Shown here: piece by piece, positions 30,426 through 39,279 of the stretch
Layout: the number at the start of each line of letters is the position of its first letter
How positions within the stretch are numbered: the stretch's first letter is position 1
Origin: Tepidimonas thermarum
GTDB taxonomy: Bacteria > Pseudomonadota > Gammaproteobacteria > Burkholderiales > Burkholderiaceae_C
Length of the DNA: 64,000 nt
NCBI RefSeq assembly: GCF_007556705.1
Contig: NZ_VJOL01000002.1
Span: 45,002 to 109,001 of the forward strand
Direction: 5' to 3'
The notes under the pieces: model-generated
What the model was told of the DNA's origin: nothing
The model's database searches: none
The model's input: only the letters and a program-made list of their open reading frames with translations
Position numbers and translations under genes: made by a program

Positions 30426-31466
30426 CTACACCGGGGGGTTACCCGAATCCCGCACCGGCAACGGGGTTGGTGCCGGCGGCGAGGGGTCGGGTCGGGCATC
30501 GGACCGCTCCCCCGCGCGGCGGTGCGCCCGCGGGTGGGCCTGCTCATAGACCCGGCTCAGGTGCTGAAAATCCAGCCGGGTGTAGACCTGGGTGCTGGCG
30601 ATGCTGGCGTGACCCAGCAACTCCTGCACGCCGCGCAGGTCGCCACTGGACTGCAGCACGTGGCTGGCAAAGCTGTGCCGCAGCATGTGCGGATGCACGT
30701 GCACCGGCACCCCGGCAGCCGCGGCCCAGTGCGCCAGCCGCCGCCGCGCCACCTGGGGTGTGAGCCGCTGCCCGCGCGCCCCCACGAACAGCGCGGGCGC
30801 CTGCGGCGTGCGCAGCAGCAGCGGGCGCACGCGCAGCCAGTCGGCCAGGGCCGCCAGCGCCGGGGCGCCCACGGGCACCAGCCGCCATTTGCCGCCTTTG
30901 CCCAGCACATGGGCCTCGCCGGCGGCCGTATCGATCCAGCCGCGCGCCGTGGGGCTGGGCTGCACGTCCAGGCCCAGCAGCTCGCCGATGCGCAAGCCAC
31001 CACCATAGAGCAGCTCCACCAGCGCGCGGTCGCGCACCCATTGGGCCTGGGCGTGGGGCGCCTCGCCGTCGGGGCGGGCCGGCCCGTCGGCGAGGCGCAG
31101 CGCCTCCTCCACCGGCAGCGCCTTGGGCAGTGGCTTACCGGCCTTGGGCGCACGCACCCCGTGCACGGGGTGCTGGTCGATGCGGCCGCAACGCCCCAGC
31201 CAGGCGTAAAAGCCACGCCAGGCCGACAGCGCCAAGGCAATGCCGCGCGGCTGCCGGCCGGCAGCGTGCAGCTGCGCCACCCAGCGGCGCACATCGGCTG
31301 GGCGCACGGCGGTCAGGGCCAGGCCCTGCGCCTGCGCACGGCGCCACAAGTCCTGCAGGTGTTCGGCGTAGAGGGCCTGGGTGCGCGCGGCCAGCCGCCG
31401 CTCGACCCGGATGTGCGCCAGGTAGCCGGCGATCAGCGCGGCATCGTCGTCGGCCGTCTCGGCCAT
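30426..31466 (-). CDS. xerC: Tyrosine recombinase XerC
   Basis: Site-specific recombinase resolving chromosome dimers at dif with XerD. 346 residues from ATG 31466. The N-terminal SAM-like domain starts YLAHIRVERRLAARTQALY. Catalytic residues are visible as Arg in LLYGGGLRIGELLGL, Lys in LGKGGKWRLVPVG, the HxxR box in HMLRHSFASH, His in LLGHASIASTQ and the nucleophile Tyr in VYTRLDFQHL. It ends with an ~40-residue Pro/Arg-rich tail beyond the usual XerC end. It starts 3 bp after the DUF484 gene; dapF-DUF484-xerC is a common proteobacterial order. Confidence 0.95.
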   Translation of the reverse strand: MAETADDDAALIAGYLAHIRVERRLAARTQALYAEHLQDLWRRAQAQGLALTAVRPADVRRWVAQLHAAGRQPRGIALALSAWRGFYAWLGRCGRIDQHPVHGVRAPKAGKPLPKALPVEEALRLADGPARPDGEAPHAQAQWVRDRALVELLYGGGLRIGELLGLDVQPSPTARGWIDTAAGEAHVLGKGGKWRLVPVGAPALAALADWLRVRPLLLRTPQAPALFVGARGQRLTPQVARRRLAHWAAAAGVPVHVHPHMLRHSFASHVLQSSGDLRGVQELLGHASIASTQVYTRLDFQHLSRVYEQAHPRAHRRAGERSDARPDPSPPAPTPLPVRDSGNPPV

Positions 31467-31469
31467 GGC

Positions 31470-32162
31470 TTACCCCTGACGCGGCAGCAGGCGGCTCAGC
31501 GCTGCGCCGGCCTGCTCGCCGATGCGGGCCAAAAAATCGGTCCCCGCGCTGGCCTGAAACCGCCGCGCATCGGGCGAGGCAAGCACCAGCAGGCCAAACG
31601 CGTCCGCCTCGGGCACAGCGCGCAGCGGCAGCAGGGCCAGCGACGCCACGGCCTGCGGCTCGGGCAACCATTGCACCGCCTCCAGCCCGGGGTTGGCGCC
31701 GCAGTACGGCTGGCGCAGCGAGGCGGCAAAGGCGCGCGCGTCCTCACTGGCGCCCTGCGCCCAAGGGGCATCGGCCCACGATGGGTCCGCCCCCCAGAGC
31801 TTGAGCGCCACCTGTGGCACGTCAAAGCTGCGCGCCAGCCCGTCGGTAACCGCCTCCGGCAAGGCCCCCGGGTCCTCCGTGGCCAGCAGCGCACAGGTCC
31901 AGCGCTGCAGCCGCTCCAGCAAGGCCGCGTTGTCCTGGCCGTGGCGAATCATGTCGGCGGTGCGCAACTCGAGCTGGCGCAAGCGCTCGCGCAGCAGCTC
32001 GACTTGGCGCTCCAGCAGGCTGACGGCGCGGCCCGCGTGCGGACTGGTCAGCTGCACGGACGCCAGCAACTCCGCATGGCGCTCGAAGAAGTCCGGCGTG
32101 TTGACCAGAAATTGGGCAATGTCGTCCTCGGTGATGGGCTGCAGCGGGGTGGTCGGGCTCAA
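31470..32162 (-). CDS. DUF484 (GAF-like) family protein
   Basis: 230 residues from TTG 32162, chosen because AGGAG lies eight bases upstream and the protein then begins with the family's usual acidic start TEDDIAQFLVNTPDFFERH. A coiled-coil segment with LLERQVELLRERLRQLELR precedes a GAF-like C-terminal domain. The family is regularly found between dapF and xerC, as here, but its role is unknown. Longer upstream frames with ATG would run into the dapF intergenic region without a ribosome site. Confidence 0.9.
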   Translation of the reverse strand: MSPTTPLQPITEDDIAQFLVNTPDFFERHAELLASVQLTSPHAGRAVSLLERQVELLRERLRQLELRTADMIRHGQDNAALLERLQRWTCALLATEDPGALPEAVTDGLARSFDVPQVALKLWGADPSWADAPWAQGASEDARAFAASLRQPYCGANPGLEAVQWLPEPQAVASLALLPLRAVPEADAFGLLVLASPDARRFQASAGTDFLARIGEQAGAALSRLLPRQG

Positions 32163-32245
32163 GGGGGGTTCTCCTGCACAGGGCGGCGGGTGGGTTGGGC
32201 CGCCGTGCGGCGATTGTCGCGCAGGACGCCGGCGCCGCGCACGGG

Positions 32246-33127
32246 TTACGGCAGCTCGGGCACGTCCACCACACCGCTGAACACGGGTTCGGCCGGGCCG
32301 GTCATGCGCACGGGCGCCGCCAAGCCCTGGTGGCGCGGCCACTCGATGGTCAAGCGTCCACCGGGCAGGTCCACGTCCACGCGTTCGTCGAACCAGCCCA
32401 GCCGTATGCCGGCCACGACCGCCGCGCACGCCCCGGTGCCGCAGGCCAGCGTCTCGCCCGCCCCGCGCTCGTACACGCGCAACCGGGCCCGCTCACGCCC
32501 CACCACCTGCAAAAAACCGGCGTTGACACGCCGCGGGAAGCGCGGGTGCGATTCGATCAGCGGCCCCCACGCCGCCACCGGCGCGGTCTGAACATCGTCA
32601 ACCCGCAGCACCGCGTGCGGGTTGCCCATCGAGAGCACGGCCAGCGCCACCACCGGCTCGCCCGGCGCCGGCAGCGCCAGCGGCCAACGCTGCCAGTCGC
32701 CTTCGGGCTGCGGCGCAAGCCCCTGCGCGTCGAAGGGCACACGATCGGGTTCGAACACGGGCGCGCCCATGTCCACCGTGACGCGGCCGTCGCCTTGCAG
32801 CGCCAGCGTCAGCACGCCGGCGCGGGTCTGCACGCGCACGCAGCGCCGATCGGTCAGCCCGGCATCGTGCACGTAGCGCACGAAGCAGCGCGCACCGTTG
32901 CCGCAGTTTTCCACTTCGCCACCGTCGGCGTTGTGGATCACGTATTCGAAATCGACGCCCGGGTGCGGCGCCGGCCGCACCGTCAGGATTTGGTCGGCCC
33001 CGACCCCAAAATGGCGGTCGGCCAGCCACCGGTACTGCGCGGGGGTCAGGCCGTGGCGCTGGCGGGTTTCGTCGAGCACCACGAAGTCGTTGCCCGCCCC
33101 CTGCATCTTGGTGAAGTGCAGCCGCAT
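32246..33127 (-). CDS. dapF: Diaminopimelate epimerase
   Basis: Converts LL- to meso-diaminopimelate for lysine and peptidoglycan (substrate of MurE encoded in this window). 293 residues from ATG 33127. The two catalytic cysteines lie in [10 protein letters not shown] (near residue 73) and [12 protein letters not shown] (near 230). The N-terminus [19 protein letters not shown] is diagnostic. The ATG shares one base with the stop of the OmpA-like lipoprotein gene upstream, so the two are translationally close. Confidence 0.97.
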   Translation of the reverse strand: MRLHFTKMQGAGNDFVVLDETRQRHGLTPAQYRWLADRHFGVGADQILTVRPAPHPGVDFEYVIHNADGGEVENCGNGARCFVRYVHDAGLTDRRCVRVQTRAGVLTLALQGDGRVTVDMGAPVFEPDRVPFDAQGLAPQPEGDWQRWPLALPAPGEPVVALAVLSMGNPHAVLRVDDVQTAPVAAWGPLIESHPRFPRRVNAGFLQVVGRERARLRVYERGAGETLACGTGACAAVVAGIRLGWFDERVDVDLPGGRLTIEWPRHQGLAAPVRMTGPAEPVFSGVVDVPELP

Positions 33128-33801
33128 CAGCTCGCCTGCTCCGCCACAAAGATCTCGACGCGCCGGTTGCGCGCCCGCCCCTCGGCGGTGTCGTTGCTGG
33201 CGATCGGCTCGCGCGAGCCGCGCCCGTCGATCGTCATGCGCGCGGGGGACACGCCCCGTGTGCTCAGGTAGTCGCGCACGGCCGCGGCGCGGTTGACCGA
33301 CAAGGGGTTGTTGATGGCATCGCTGCCGGTGCTGTCGGTGTGGCCGATGATGGTCACGCGCGCCGCGGGATTGCGCTGCAGACCGGCGGCAAAGGTGTCG
33401 AGGACGCTGCGGAACTGCGGCTTGATGTCGGCGCGGTTGACGTCGAAGGAAATGTCGCTGGGAATTTCCAGCTTGAGCCGGTTGTCCGCTGTCTGCGTGA
33501 CCTGCACCCCGGTGCCGGCCGTGGCCTGCTCCATCTCGCGCTTTTGCTGCTCCATGCGGGACGACCACACATAGCCGCCCAGCGCGCCGGCGCCGGCCCC
33601 GATGGCCGCCCCGCGCACCGCGCCTTTGCTGCCATCGGTCACGGCGCCCAGCACGGCCCCGGCGGCGGCCCCGATCATGGCGCCACGCGCGGTCCCGGAT
33701 TTTTGTTCTTCCGACATGTTGGCGCAGCCCGCCAGCGCGACACCCGCCGCCACCACAGCGGCCAGCGCAAAGCGCGTGGAAGTGCGATGCAAACGTTCCA
33801 T
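33127..33801 (-). CDS. OmpA-family lipoprotein with glycine-zipper segment
   Basis: 224 residues from ATG 33801, with AGGAG 8 bases upstream. The signal peptide ends in the lipobox LAGC (Cys26), so the protein should be lipidated. A glycine-zipper stretch follows ([15 protein letters not shown] and a second copy near residue 62), then a C-terminal OmpA domain with the peptidoglycan-binding pattern [17 protein letters not shown] and NRRVEIFV. It most resembles the YiaD/Pal-like group that links outer membrane and cell wall. Its stop overlaps the dapF start by one base. Confidence 0.92.
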   Translation of the reverse strand: MERLHRTSTRFALAAVVAAGVALAGCANMSEEQKSGTARGAMIGAAAGAVLGAVTDGSKGAVRGAAIGAGAGALGGYVWSSRMEQQKREMEQATAGTGVQVTQTADNRLKLEIPSDISFDVNRADIKPQFRSVLDTFAAGLQRNPAARVTIIGHTDSTGSDAINNPLSVNRAAAVRDYLSTRGVSPARMTIDGRGSREPIASNDTAEGRARNRRVEIFVAEQAS

Positions 33802-33943
33802 GACCCATCTCCTGTTCCAACCAAACGCGCTCCGAGGCGCGGGATCGTTACCATTGTGCGCCAGCACGCCGCGCATGACCACCCCCAGCGCCGCCCCTTG
33901 ACGCGCCGCGTTACGCCTGGAAACAACTGATACGCCCAACCGT

Positions 33944-35623
33944 ATGGTCCGACCCCACCTGCGCCTGCGCCCGCCCCAGCCCCCTGCCCCGACGCGACCG
34001 GCCGCCACGCTGCTGCTCGTGCGCGACGGCGCTGCCGGCCTGCAGGTCCTCATGACGCGCCGCTCGGCGCACGCCAGCTTTGCGCCGGGGGCCTATGTCT
34101 TTCCCGGTGGGGCCATCGACGCCGCCGACCGTGCCGCCGCCAGCGACGCGACGCTGGCCTGGCGCCCCGATCAGGACGACGCGATCCGGCCGGCGCTGCT
34201 GGCGGCGGTGCGCGAAAGTTTTGAAGAGCTGGGGGTGCTGCTGGCGCGCGACGCCCACGGCCGCTGGGTGGCGCCGGAGGTGGCGGCGCGGCTGGACCGC
34301 CACGCGCCGCTGCTGCCGCAATGCCGCGCGCACGGTCTGACACTGGCGCTCGATGCCCTGTGGTGGCTCGCGCACTGGATCACGGACCGCGATTTGCCCA
34401 AGCGCTTCGATGTGCCGTTTTTCATCGCCCGCATGCCGCCGGGCCAGGAAGCGCAGGCCGACAACCGCGAGCAGTTCGAACCGGTGTGGGTCACCCCGGC
34501 CGAGGCCCTGCAGCGGCACGCCGCCGGCGCATTCCCCATGGTCTACCCAACGGTGCGCACGCTGGAGCACCTGCAGCGCTACGCCGACAGCGCTGCGTTG
34601 CTCGACGCCTGCGCGGCGCGCCAAGGGCCGCAGTGGATCAGCTGCCCACGCGCCGGTTGGCTGCAGGGGCAGGAGGCGCGCTTCATGGAACACGAGCCCC
34701 CCTACGGCGAGCTGGAACTGACCTGCCCCGACGGCCAGCTGGAACACCACCTGGACTGGCAGCACGAGCGGCCGGTGCCCCTGACGCGCCACGTGCAGCG
34801 CCTGACCGCCCCCAACCCCGGCGCCATGACGGGGCCGGGCACCAACAGCTACCTGGTCGGCGAGGCGGCCACCGGCTACCTCGCCATCGACCCCGGCCCA
34901 GCCGACGTGGGGCACCTGCAACGGCTGCTCGACGCTGCCCGTGGCGACCTGCGCGCCATCGTCTGCACCCACTCGCACCCGGACCACGCGCCCGGCGCGC
35001 AGCCGCTGCAGGCCCTGTGCGTGGCGGCGGGGCGCCCCGCCCCGCCCGTGCTGGGCCTGCCCAGCGCCCCCACGGCACGCGCGCACAGCCACTTCCGCCC
35101 CGATCGGGCGCTGGCCGACGGCGAGCGGCTGGTGCTGTCCACGGCGGACGGGGCGGCGCACCACACCCTGCGCGTGCTGCACACGCCGGGTCATGCCGCC
35201 AACCACCTGTGCCTGGTGCTGGAAGAGGACGGACTGCTCTTCAGCGGCGACCACATCCTCAACGGCAGCACCACCGTCATCGACCCGCCCGATGGCGACA
35301 TGGACGCCTACCTCGCGTCGCTGCAACGGTTGCGCGCCGCCTGTGACGCCTGGACCATCCGCTACATCCTGCCGGCGCACGGCCATGTGCTGGGCGACGC
35401 GCCACGCGCCATCGAGCGCTTGCAGGCGCACCGCCTGCAGCGTGAGGCCAAAATCGCCCGCGTGCTGGCCGCGTACCCCGGTGCCGGGCTCGACACCTGG
35501 GTGCGGCACGCCTACGATGACGTACCCGAGCGCCTGTGGCCCGTGGCGCGCCGCTCGCTGCTGGCCCACCTGCAGCGCCTGGACCCCGATCAGTTCGCCC
35601 TTTGCATGGAGTCGCAGCGATGA
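33944..35623 (+). CDS. NUDIX hydrolase fused to metallo-beta-lactamase-fold hydrolase
   Basis: 559 residues from ATG 33944. The N-terminal half is NUDIX-like, with TRRSAHASFAPGAYVFPGGA and the box core AVRESFEELGVLL (about residue 85). The C-terminal half is a metallo-beta-lactamase-fold hydrolase with metal motif CTHSHPDHAPG (about 342), HTPGHAANH (about 412) and FSGDHILNG, followed by an LACTB2-like C-terminal helix domain. The NUDIX box is spaced out by an insert, so its activity is uncertain. The stop overlaps the start of the cytochrome gene (ATGA), so the pair is probably co-translated. Substrate unknown. Confidence 0.88.
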   Translation: MVRPHLRLRPPQPPAPTRPAATLLLVRDGAAGLQVLMTRRSAHASFAPGAYVFPGGAIDAADRAAASDATLAWRPDQDDAIRPALLAAVRESFEELGVLLARDAHGRWVAPEVAARLDRHAPLLPQCRAHGLTLALDALWWLAHWITDRDLPKRFDVPFFIARMPPGQEAQADNREQFEPVWVTPAEALQRHAAGAFPMVYPTVRTLEHLQRYADSAALLDACAARQGPQWISCPRAGWLQGQEARFMEHEPPYGELELTCPDGQLEHHLDWQHERPVPLTRHVQRLTAPNPGAMTGPGTNSYLVGEAATGYLAIDPGPADVGHLQRLLDAARGDLRAIVCTHSHPDHAPGAQPLQALCVAAGRPAPPVLGLPSAPTARAHSHFRPDRALADGERLVLSTADGAAHHTLRVLHTPGHAANHLCLVLEEDGLLFSGDHILNGSTTVIDPPDGDMDAYLASLQRLRAACDAWTIRYILPAHGHVLGDAPRAIERLQAHRLQREAKIARVLAAYPGAGLDTWVRHAYDDVPERLWPVARRSLLAHLQRLDPDQFALCMESQR

Positions 35624-35952
35624 AAGCCCCCCGCCCCGCGCCGCGTGACCGCCTGCACGGCCTGTCCCTGGCCGCCATCGCCCTGCTGACCGCATCCGGC
35701 ATGGCCCGGGCCGACGCCAACCTTGCGCTGGACAAAGGCTGCATGAATTGCCACGGCAACCCGCCACGCGGCAAGGCCCCCACCCTGGCCACGCTCGCAC
35801 AACGCTACGCGGCCCTCGACGAACAGGCGCTCGAGCGCAAGGCGCGCGCGCTCATCGAGCACTCCCTCATCGGGGGCATCCCCGCCCACGAAAAGCTCAC
35901 GCTCGAAGAATCGCAACGCCTGGTGCGCTGGATCGCCGCCGGGGCGCGCTGA
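35620..35952 (+). CDS. Small exported c-type cytochrome
   Basis: 110 residues from ATG 35620. A signal peptide (about residues 1-31, ending MARA-DAN) precedes a single haem-binding motif CMNCH (residues 41-45). The rest is a short class I cytochrome c fold; a Met ligand is not obvious in the last 60 residues, which contain no Met, so the sixth iron ligand may be His near HSLIGGIPAHEKL. It overlaps the NUDIX/MBL fusion gene by four bases. Redox partner unknown. Confidence 0.87.
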   Translation: MKAPRPAPRDRLHGLSLAAIALLTASGMARADANLALDKGCMNCHGNPPRGKAPTLATLAQRYAALDEQALERKARALIEHSLIGGIPAHEKLTLEESQRLVRWIAAGAR

Positions 35953-35993
35953 CGCACTGGCGCGCGCGCCAGCACGGTCCATGCCGCGCGATA

Positions 35994-36343
35994 AGGGTGA
36001 AGTCCGCCGATACGCCGGATTCTGTGCGCCGGGGTCGCCCCCGGCGTGACCGCCATTCCTCTGGGCCGCCGGTCACCCGGACGGCTCGATGCCACCTACC
36101 CACCAGCGCGCCCCGCGGGACCACGGGTGGTGCCGGACGCGTGCCCGGCACCGGCTGGCCTACTTGGTGTTGCTGCGCGTAGAGATTGCCCGTTTCACCC
36201 GAACTGAATCGGCTCGTCTCTGTTGCTCTGATCCTCACCTCACGGTGGAGAGGCGTTACCTCCTACGCTGCCCTGCGCAGTCCGGACGTTCCTCCAGCGC
36301 ACCCTTGCGGGCCTTGCGCCAGCGGCGGTCTGGCGGACTTCAC
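35994..36343 (-). ncRNA. rnpB: RNase P RNA (bacterial class A)
   Basis: Catalytic RNA that removes 5' leaders from tRNA precursors. Read on the (-) strand, the 5' end GTGAAGTCCGCC (from 36343) pairs perfectly with the 3' end GGCGGACTTCAC (to 35997), forming helix P1. Conserved core pieces are in order: GAGGAACGTCCGGAC (P4 5' strand), AGGTAACGCC, GGGTGAAACGG, CAACACCAAGTAGGCC and, near the 3' end, CACAGAATCCGG. Length about 350 nt is normal. A GATAAT -10 box lies seven bases upstream. A 16-bp self-complementary CTGGCGCGCGCGCCAG (35957-35972), without a U-run, follows the 3' end. Confidence 0.95.
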
Positions 36344-36350
36344 ACCCCCG

Positions 36351-36356
36351 ATTATC
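36351..36356 (-). promoter_or_regulatory. -10 element of rnpB
   Basis: GATAAT on the (-) strand ends seven bases before the inferred 5' end of RNase P RNA, fixing that end. The sequence 17 bases upstream is a poor -35, so the promoter may rely on the GC-rich extended context. Confidence 0.6.
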
Positions 36357-36424
36357 GCGGGTCTGGGCGCAGCGTGCGTATCATCCGCACCCATGCCCGA
36401 TGACCACGGGCCCCGAGGTACCGC

Positions 36425-38287
36425 ATGATCCGAGTGTCTGAACTGAAACTGCCGCTGCAGGCGTTGCCCGTCGAGACGCGCCGCGCCGCCGACGCCCCGG
36501 CCGAGACCGAGGCCGACCGCGCACCCCCGCCCCACCCCACGGCCGCGCTGCGCGCGCTGGCTGCGCAAACGCTGGGCCTGCCGGAGGCGGCGCTGGCCAC
36601 GCTGCACGTGCACAAGCGCAGCTTCGACGCCCGGGGTGCCACGCTGCGCGCGGTCTACATCGTCGATGTCGCGCTGGCCGACCCCGCGCAGGAGGCTGCG
36701 GTGCTGCAACGCCTGTCCGGCCACCCCCACGTGCAGCCCACGCCCGACATGGCCTGGCGGCCGCCCGCGCGCGCCGCCGCCGACTGGGCGCCGGCCGACG
36801 GCGAGCGGCCGGTGGTGGTCGGCTTTGGGCCGTGCGGCATCTTCGCCGCCCTGACGTTGGCCGAAATGGGCCTGCGCCCCCTGGTGCTCGAGCGCGGCCG
36901 CCCCGTGCGCCGGCGCACCAAGGACACCTGGGGCCTGTGGCGCAAGCAGGTGCTCACCCCCGAGTCCAACGTGCAGTTCGGCGAAGGGGGGGCAGGGCTG
37001 TTTTCGGACGGCAAGCTCTACAGCCAGATCAAAGACCCGCGCCACCTGGGCCGCCGCGTCATGCAGGCCTTCGTGGACGCCGGGGCGCCGCCCGAAATCC
37101 TGTACGAGGCCCACCCCCACATCGGCACCTTCAAACTGGTCAAGGTGGTGGAGGCGCTGCGCGAGCGCATCACCGCGCTGGGGGGTGAAGTGCGCTTCGA
37201 ACAGCACGTGACGGACCTGTGCGTCGAGCCCGCTGGCAAAGGACGGCAGGTGCTGCAGGGCCTGCGCGTGCGTGACCTGGCCACCGGGCGGGAAACCACA
37301 CTGCCCGCGCGGCGCGTCATCCTGGCGCTGGGGCACAGCGCGCGCGACACCTTCGAGCAGCTGCACCGCCACGGTGTTTTTCTCGAGCCCAAGCCGTTTT
37401 CCATCGGTGTGCGCATCGAGCACCCGCAAAGCGTGATCGACCACGCGCGCTGGGGCCGCCACGCCGGCCACCCGCTGCTGGGCGCGGCCGCCTACAAGTT
37501 GGTGCACCACGCCCGCAACGGGCGCGCGGTCTACAGCTTTTGCATGTGCCCCGGGGGCACGGTGGTGGCCGCCACCAGCGAGCCGCAACGGGTCGTCACC
37601 AACGGCATGAGCCAATACTCCCGCGCGGAACGCAACGCCAACGCCGGCCTGGTGGTGGGCATCGGCCCGGCGGACTACCCCCAAACCGACGCAGCCGCCT
37701 GGTGCGCCGCGTTCGGCGAGGCGGCCGGTGCCCGCTACTCCGCCGAGGCGGCTGACCTGGCGGCGCGCGGCGCCACGCACCCGCTGGCCGGCGTGGTGTT
37801 GCAGCGGCAACTGGAAAGCGCCGCCTACCACGCCGGCGGCGGGGGCTACCTGGCCCCGGGGCAGCGCGTGGACGATTTTCTGGCGGGCCGTCCCTCCACC
37901 GCCTTCGGCGACGTGCTGCCCTCTTACAAACCCGGGGTCACGCTGGGCGACCTCTCCCGCGTGCTGCCCGCCTACGCCGTGGCCGCGATGCGCGAAGCGC
38001 TGCCGGTCTTTGGCCGGCAGATTCGCGGCTACGACCGCCCCGACGCCCTCATGACCGGGGTGGAGACGCGCACCTCCTCGCCGCTGCGCATCACGCGCGG
38101 GACGGACTACCAAAGCCTCAACACCGCCGGGCTGTACCCGGCCGGCGAAGGTGCCGGTTACGCCGGTGGCATCCTGTCGGCGGCGGTGGACGGCATCCGC
38201 GTGGCCGAGGCGCTGGGCTGTCACCTGCTGGGCGCGCCCCCACCCGCACCGGATCGGGCAGGGCAGCTGGCCGTCACCTACGGCTGA
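36425..38287 (+). CDS. FAD-dependent oxidoreductase (COG2509-type)
   Basis: 620 residues from ATG 36425. An N-terminal domain of about 110 residues, ALRALAAQTLGLPEAALATL onward, precedes the FAD Rossmann motif VVVGFGPCGIFAALTLAEMG (about residue 137). Further family blocks are FGEGGAGLFSDGKLYSQIKD (about 180), FCMCPGGTVVAATSE (about 370) and the C-terminal GEGAGYAGGILSAAVDGIRV. Proteins of this kind are widespread but their substrate is not established. The gene starts 81 bp from the 5' end of rnpB on the opposite strand. Confidence 0.9.
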   Translation: MIRVSELKLPLQALPVETRRAADAPAETEADRAPPPHPTAALRALAAQTLGLPEAALATLHVHKRSFDARGATLRAVYIVDVALADPAQEAAVLQRLSGHPHVQPTPDMAWRPPARAAADWAPADGERPVVVGFGPCGIFAALTLAEMGLRPLVLERGRPVRRRTKDTWGLWRKQVLTPESNVQFGEGGAGLFSDGKLYSQIKDPRHLGRRVMQAFVDAGAPPEILYEAHPHIGTFKLVKVVEALRERITALGGEVRFEQHVTDLCVEPAGKGRQVLQGLRVRDLATGRETTLPARRVILALGHSARDTFEQLHRHGVFLEPKPFSIGVRIEHPQSVIDHARWGRHAGHPLLGAAAYKLVHHARNGRAVYSFCMCPGGTVVAATSEPQRVVTNGMSQYSRAERNANAGLVVGIGPADYPQTDAAAWCAAFGEAAGARYSAEAADLAARGATHPLAGVVLQRQLESAAYHAGGGGYLAPGQRVDDFLAGRPSTAFGDVLPSYKPGVTLGDLSRVLPAYAVAAMREALPVFGRQIRGYDRPDALMTGVETRTSSPLRITRGTDYQSLNTAGLYPAGEGAGYAGGILSAAVDGIRVAEALGCHLLGAPPPAPDRAGQLAVTYG

Positions 38288-38373
38288 CGCGCGCCGCGGC
38301 GGCGCACCGCCTGCCGGGCGCTGGCGTGACACAGCAAGCGTTTGCGTGCAGGCACCTTGCCCGGATGACTGCA

Positions 38374-38395
38374 CACCGATAAACTGATGTCGGTG
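38374..38395. promoter_or_regulatory. Candidate operator of the FitAB-type locus
   Basis: CACCGA (38374-38379) and TCGGTG (38390-38395) are an inverted repeat spaced by ten bases, 24 bp before the antitoxin start. Ribbon-helix-helix antitoxins bind such palindromes to autoregulate. Confidence 0.4.
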
Positions 38396-38418
38396 ATGCA
38401 AGACGTTAGCGTGCTATC

Positions 38419-38670
38419 GTGGCTGTTTTGACCGTTCGCAATCTGCCCGACGAGGTGCACCGCGCCTTGCGCATGCGTGCGGCCCAACACGGGCGCAGCA
38501 CCGAGGCCGAAGTGCGCGCCCTGTTGGAGGAGGCTGTCAAGCCGCAAGGGCGGTTGAAACTGGGCTCGCTATTGGCCGACATCGGCCGCAAGGTGAAGCT
38601 CACCGACGAGGAGGTGGCGCTGATCCGTCAGCGGGATCCATCGCTTCCGCGCGCGGTGGACTTCGAATGA
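38419..38670 (+). CDS. FitA-like ribbon-helix-helix antitoxin
   Basis: 83 residues from GTG 38419. The N-terminus VLTVRNLPDEVHRALRMRAA followed by HGRSTEAEVRALLEEAV is the Arc/MetJ-type ribbon-helix-helix of FitA antitoxins, and the C-terminal tail with VDFE would wrap the toxin. Its stop overlaps the toxin start by ATGA. It neutralises a PIN-domain RNase and represses the operon in known systems. Here the partner toxin is broken, so the antitoxin is an orphan. Confidence 0.9.
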   Translation: MAVLTVRNLPDEVHRALRMRAAQHGRSTEAEVRALLEEAVKPQGRLKLGSLLADIGRKVKLTDEEVALIRQRDPSLPRAVDFE

Positions 38671-39088
38671 TCCTGCTCGACACCAACGTGATTTCCGAGC
38701 CACTGCGTGCGGCGCCAGAGCCTCGTGTGGTCGCTTGGCTCGATGCCCAGCCCGTCGAAACGCTGTTCCTATCCGTGGTGACGGTCGCCGAGCTGCGCCT
38801 GGGCGTGGCAAGGCTACCCCACGGCCGTCGCCGCAACCGCTTGATCGAGCACTAGGAACGACAGGTGCTGCCCGTTTTTGCCGGGCGCGTCCTGAATTTC
38901 GATCTGCCGGCCACCCAACGCTACGCCGAGGCGATGGCCAAGGCACAAGCGGCCGTTCTGGGCGTAGGCGTGGCCGACGGTTTCATCGCAGCCATCGCGC
39001 TTGCCACCGCATGACCGTGGCAAGCCGGGACACCGCCCCGTTCCAAGCCATGGGCGTCGCGGTCATCGACCCCTGGACGCCGACATAA
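38667..39088 (+). pseudogene. FitB/VapC PIN-domain toxin, inactivated
   Basis: The start MILLDTNVISEPLRAAPEPR is a normal PIN-domain N-terminus with the first catalytic Asp, and FLSVVTVAELRLGV follows. An in-frame TAG at 38853-38855 ends the reading at 62 residues. The same frame then continues as VLPVFAGRVLNFDLPATQRY and VGVADGFIAAIALATA, still toxin-like, up to a TGA at 39011. The final part TVASRDTAPFQAMGVAVIDP is read only in another frame, ending at 39088. So there are two lesions, one nonsense and one frameshift, and the acidic residues of the catalytic site are split among fragments. Loss of toxin activity is inferred. Confidence 0.88.
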
Positions 39089-39279
39089 GGCGTGCCCCGG
39101 AGCGCCACAGCGGTCGCTGACGCGCGTCACCATGAGCGGCCGATCGCCGCGGGCAAGCCACCCAAGGTTTGCGCTGGTGGCCTGCAAGCGCAAGCTGCCG
39201 ACCACGCGCAGCGCCATGGGCGAAACCCACGCACCTTGGACACCGCCGCTGTGTGGGGCTTGGCTGTGAAGACCGCTGC

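Noticed and set aside
36008..36403. Short open frames on both strands in 36008-36403
   Set aside because: They lie within the RNase P RNA gene and its promoter, which explains the sequence fully.
39089..39279. Possible small gene between the FitB remnant and htpX
   Set aside because: Frames on both strands have no start with a ribosome site and no recognisable motif; treated as non-coding.
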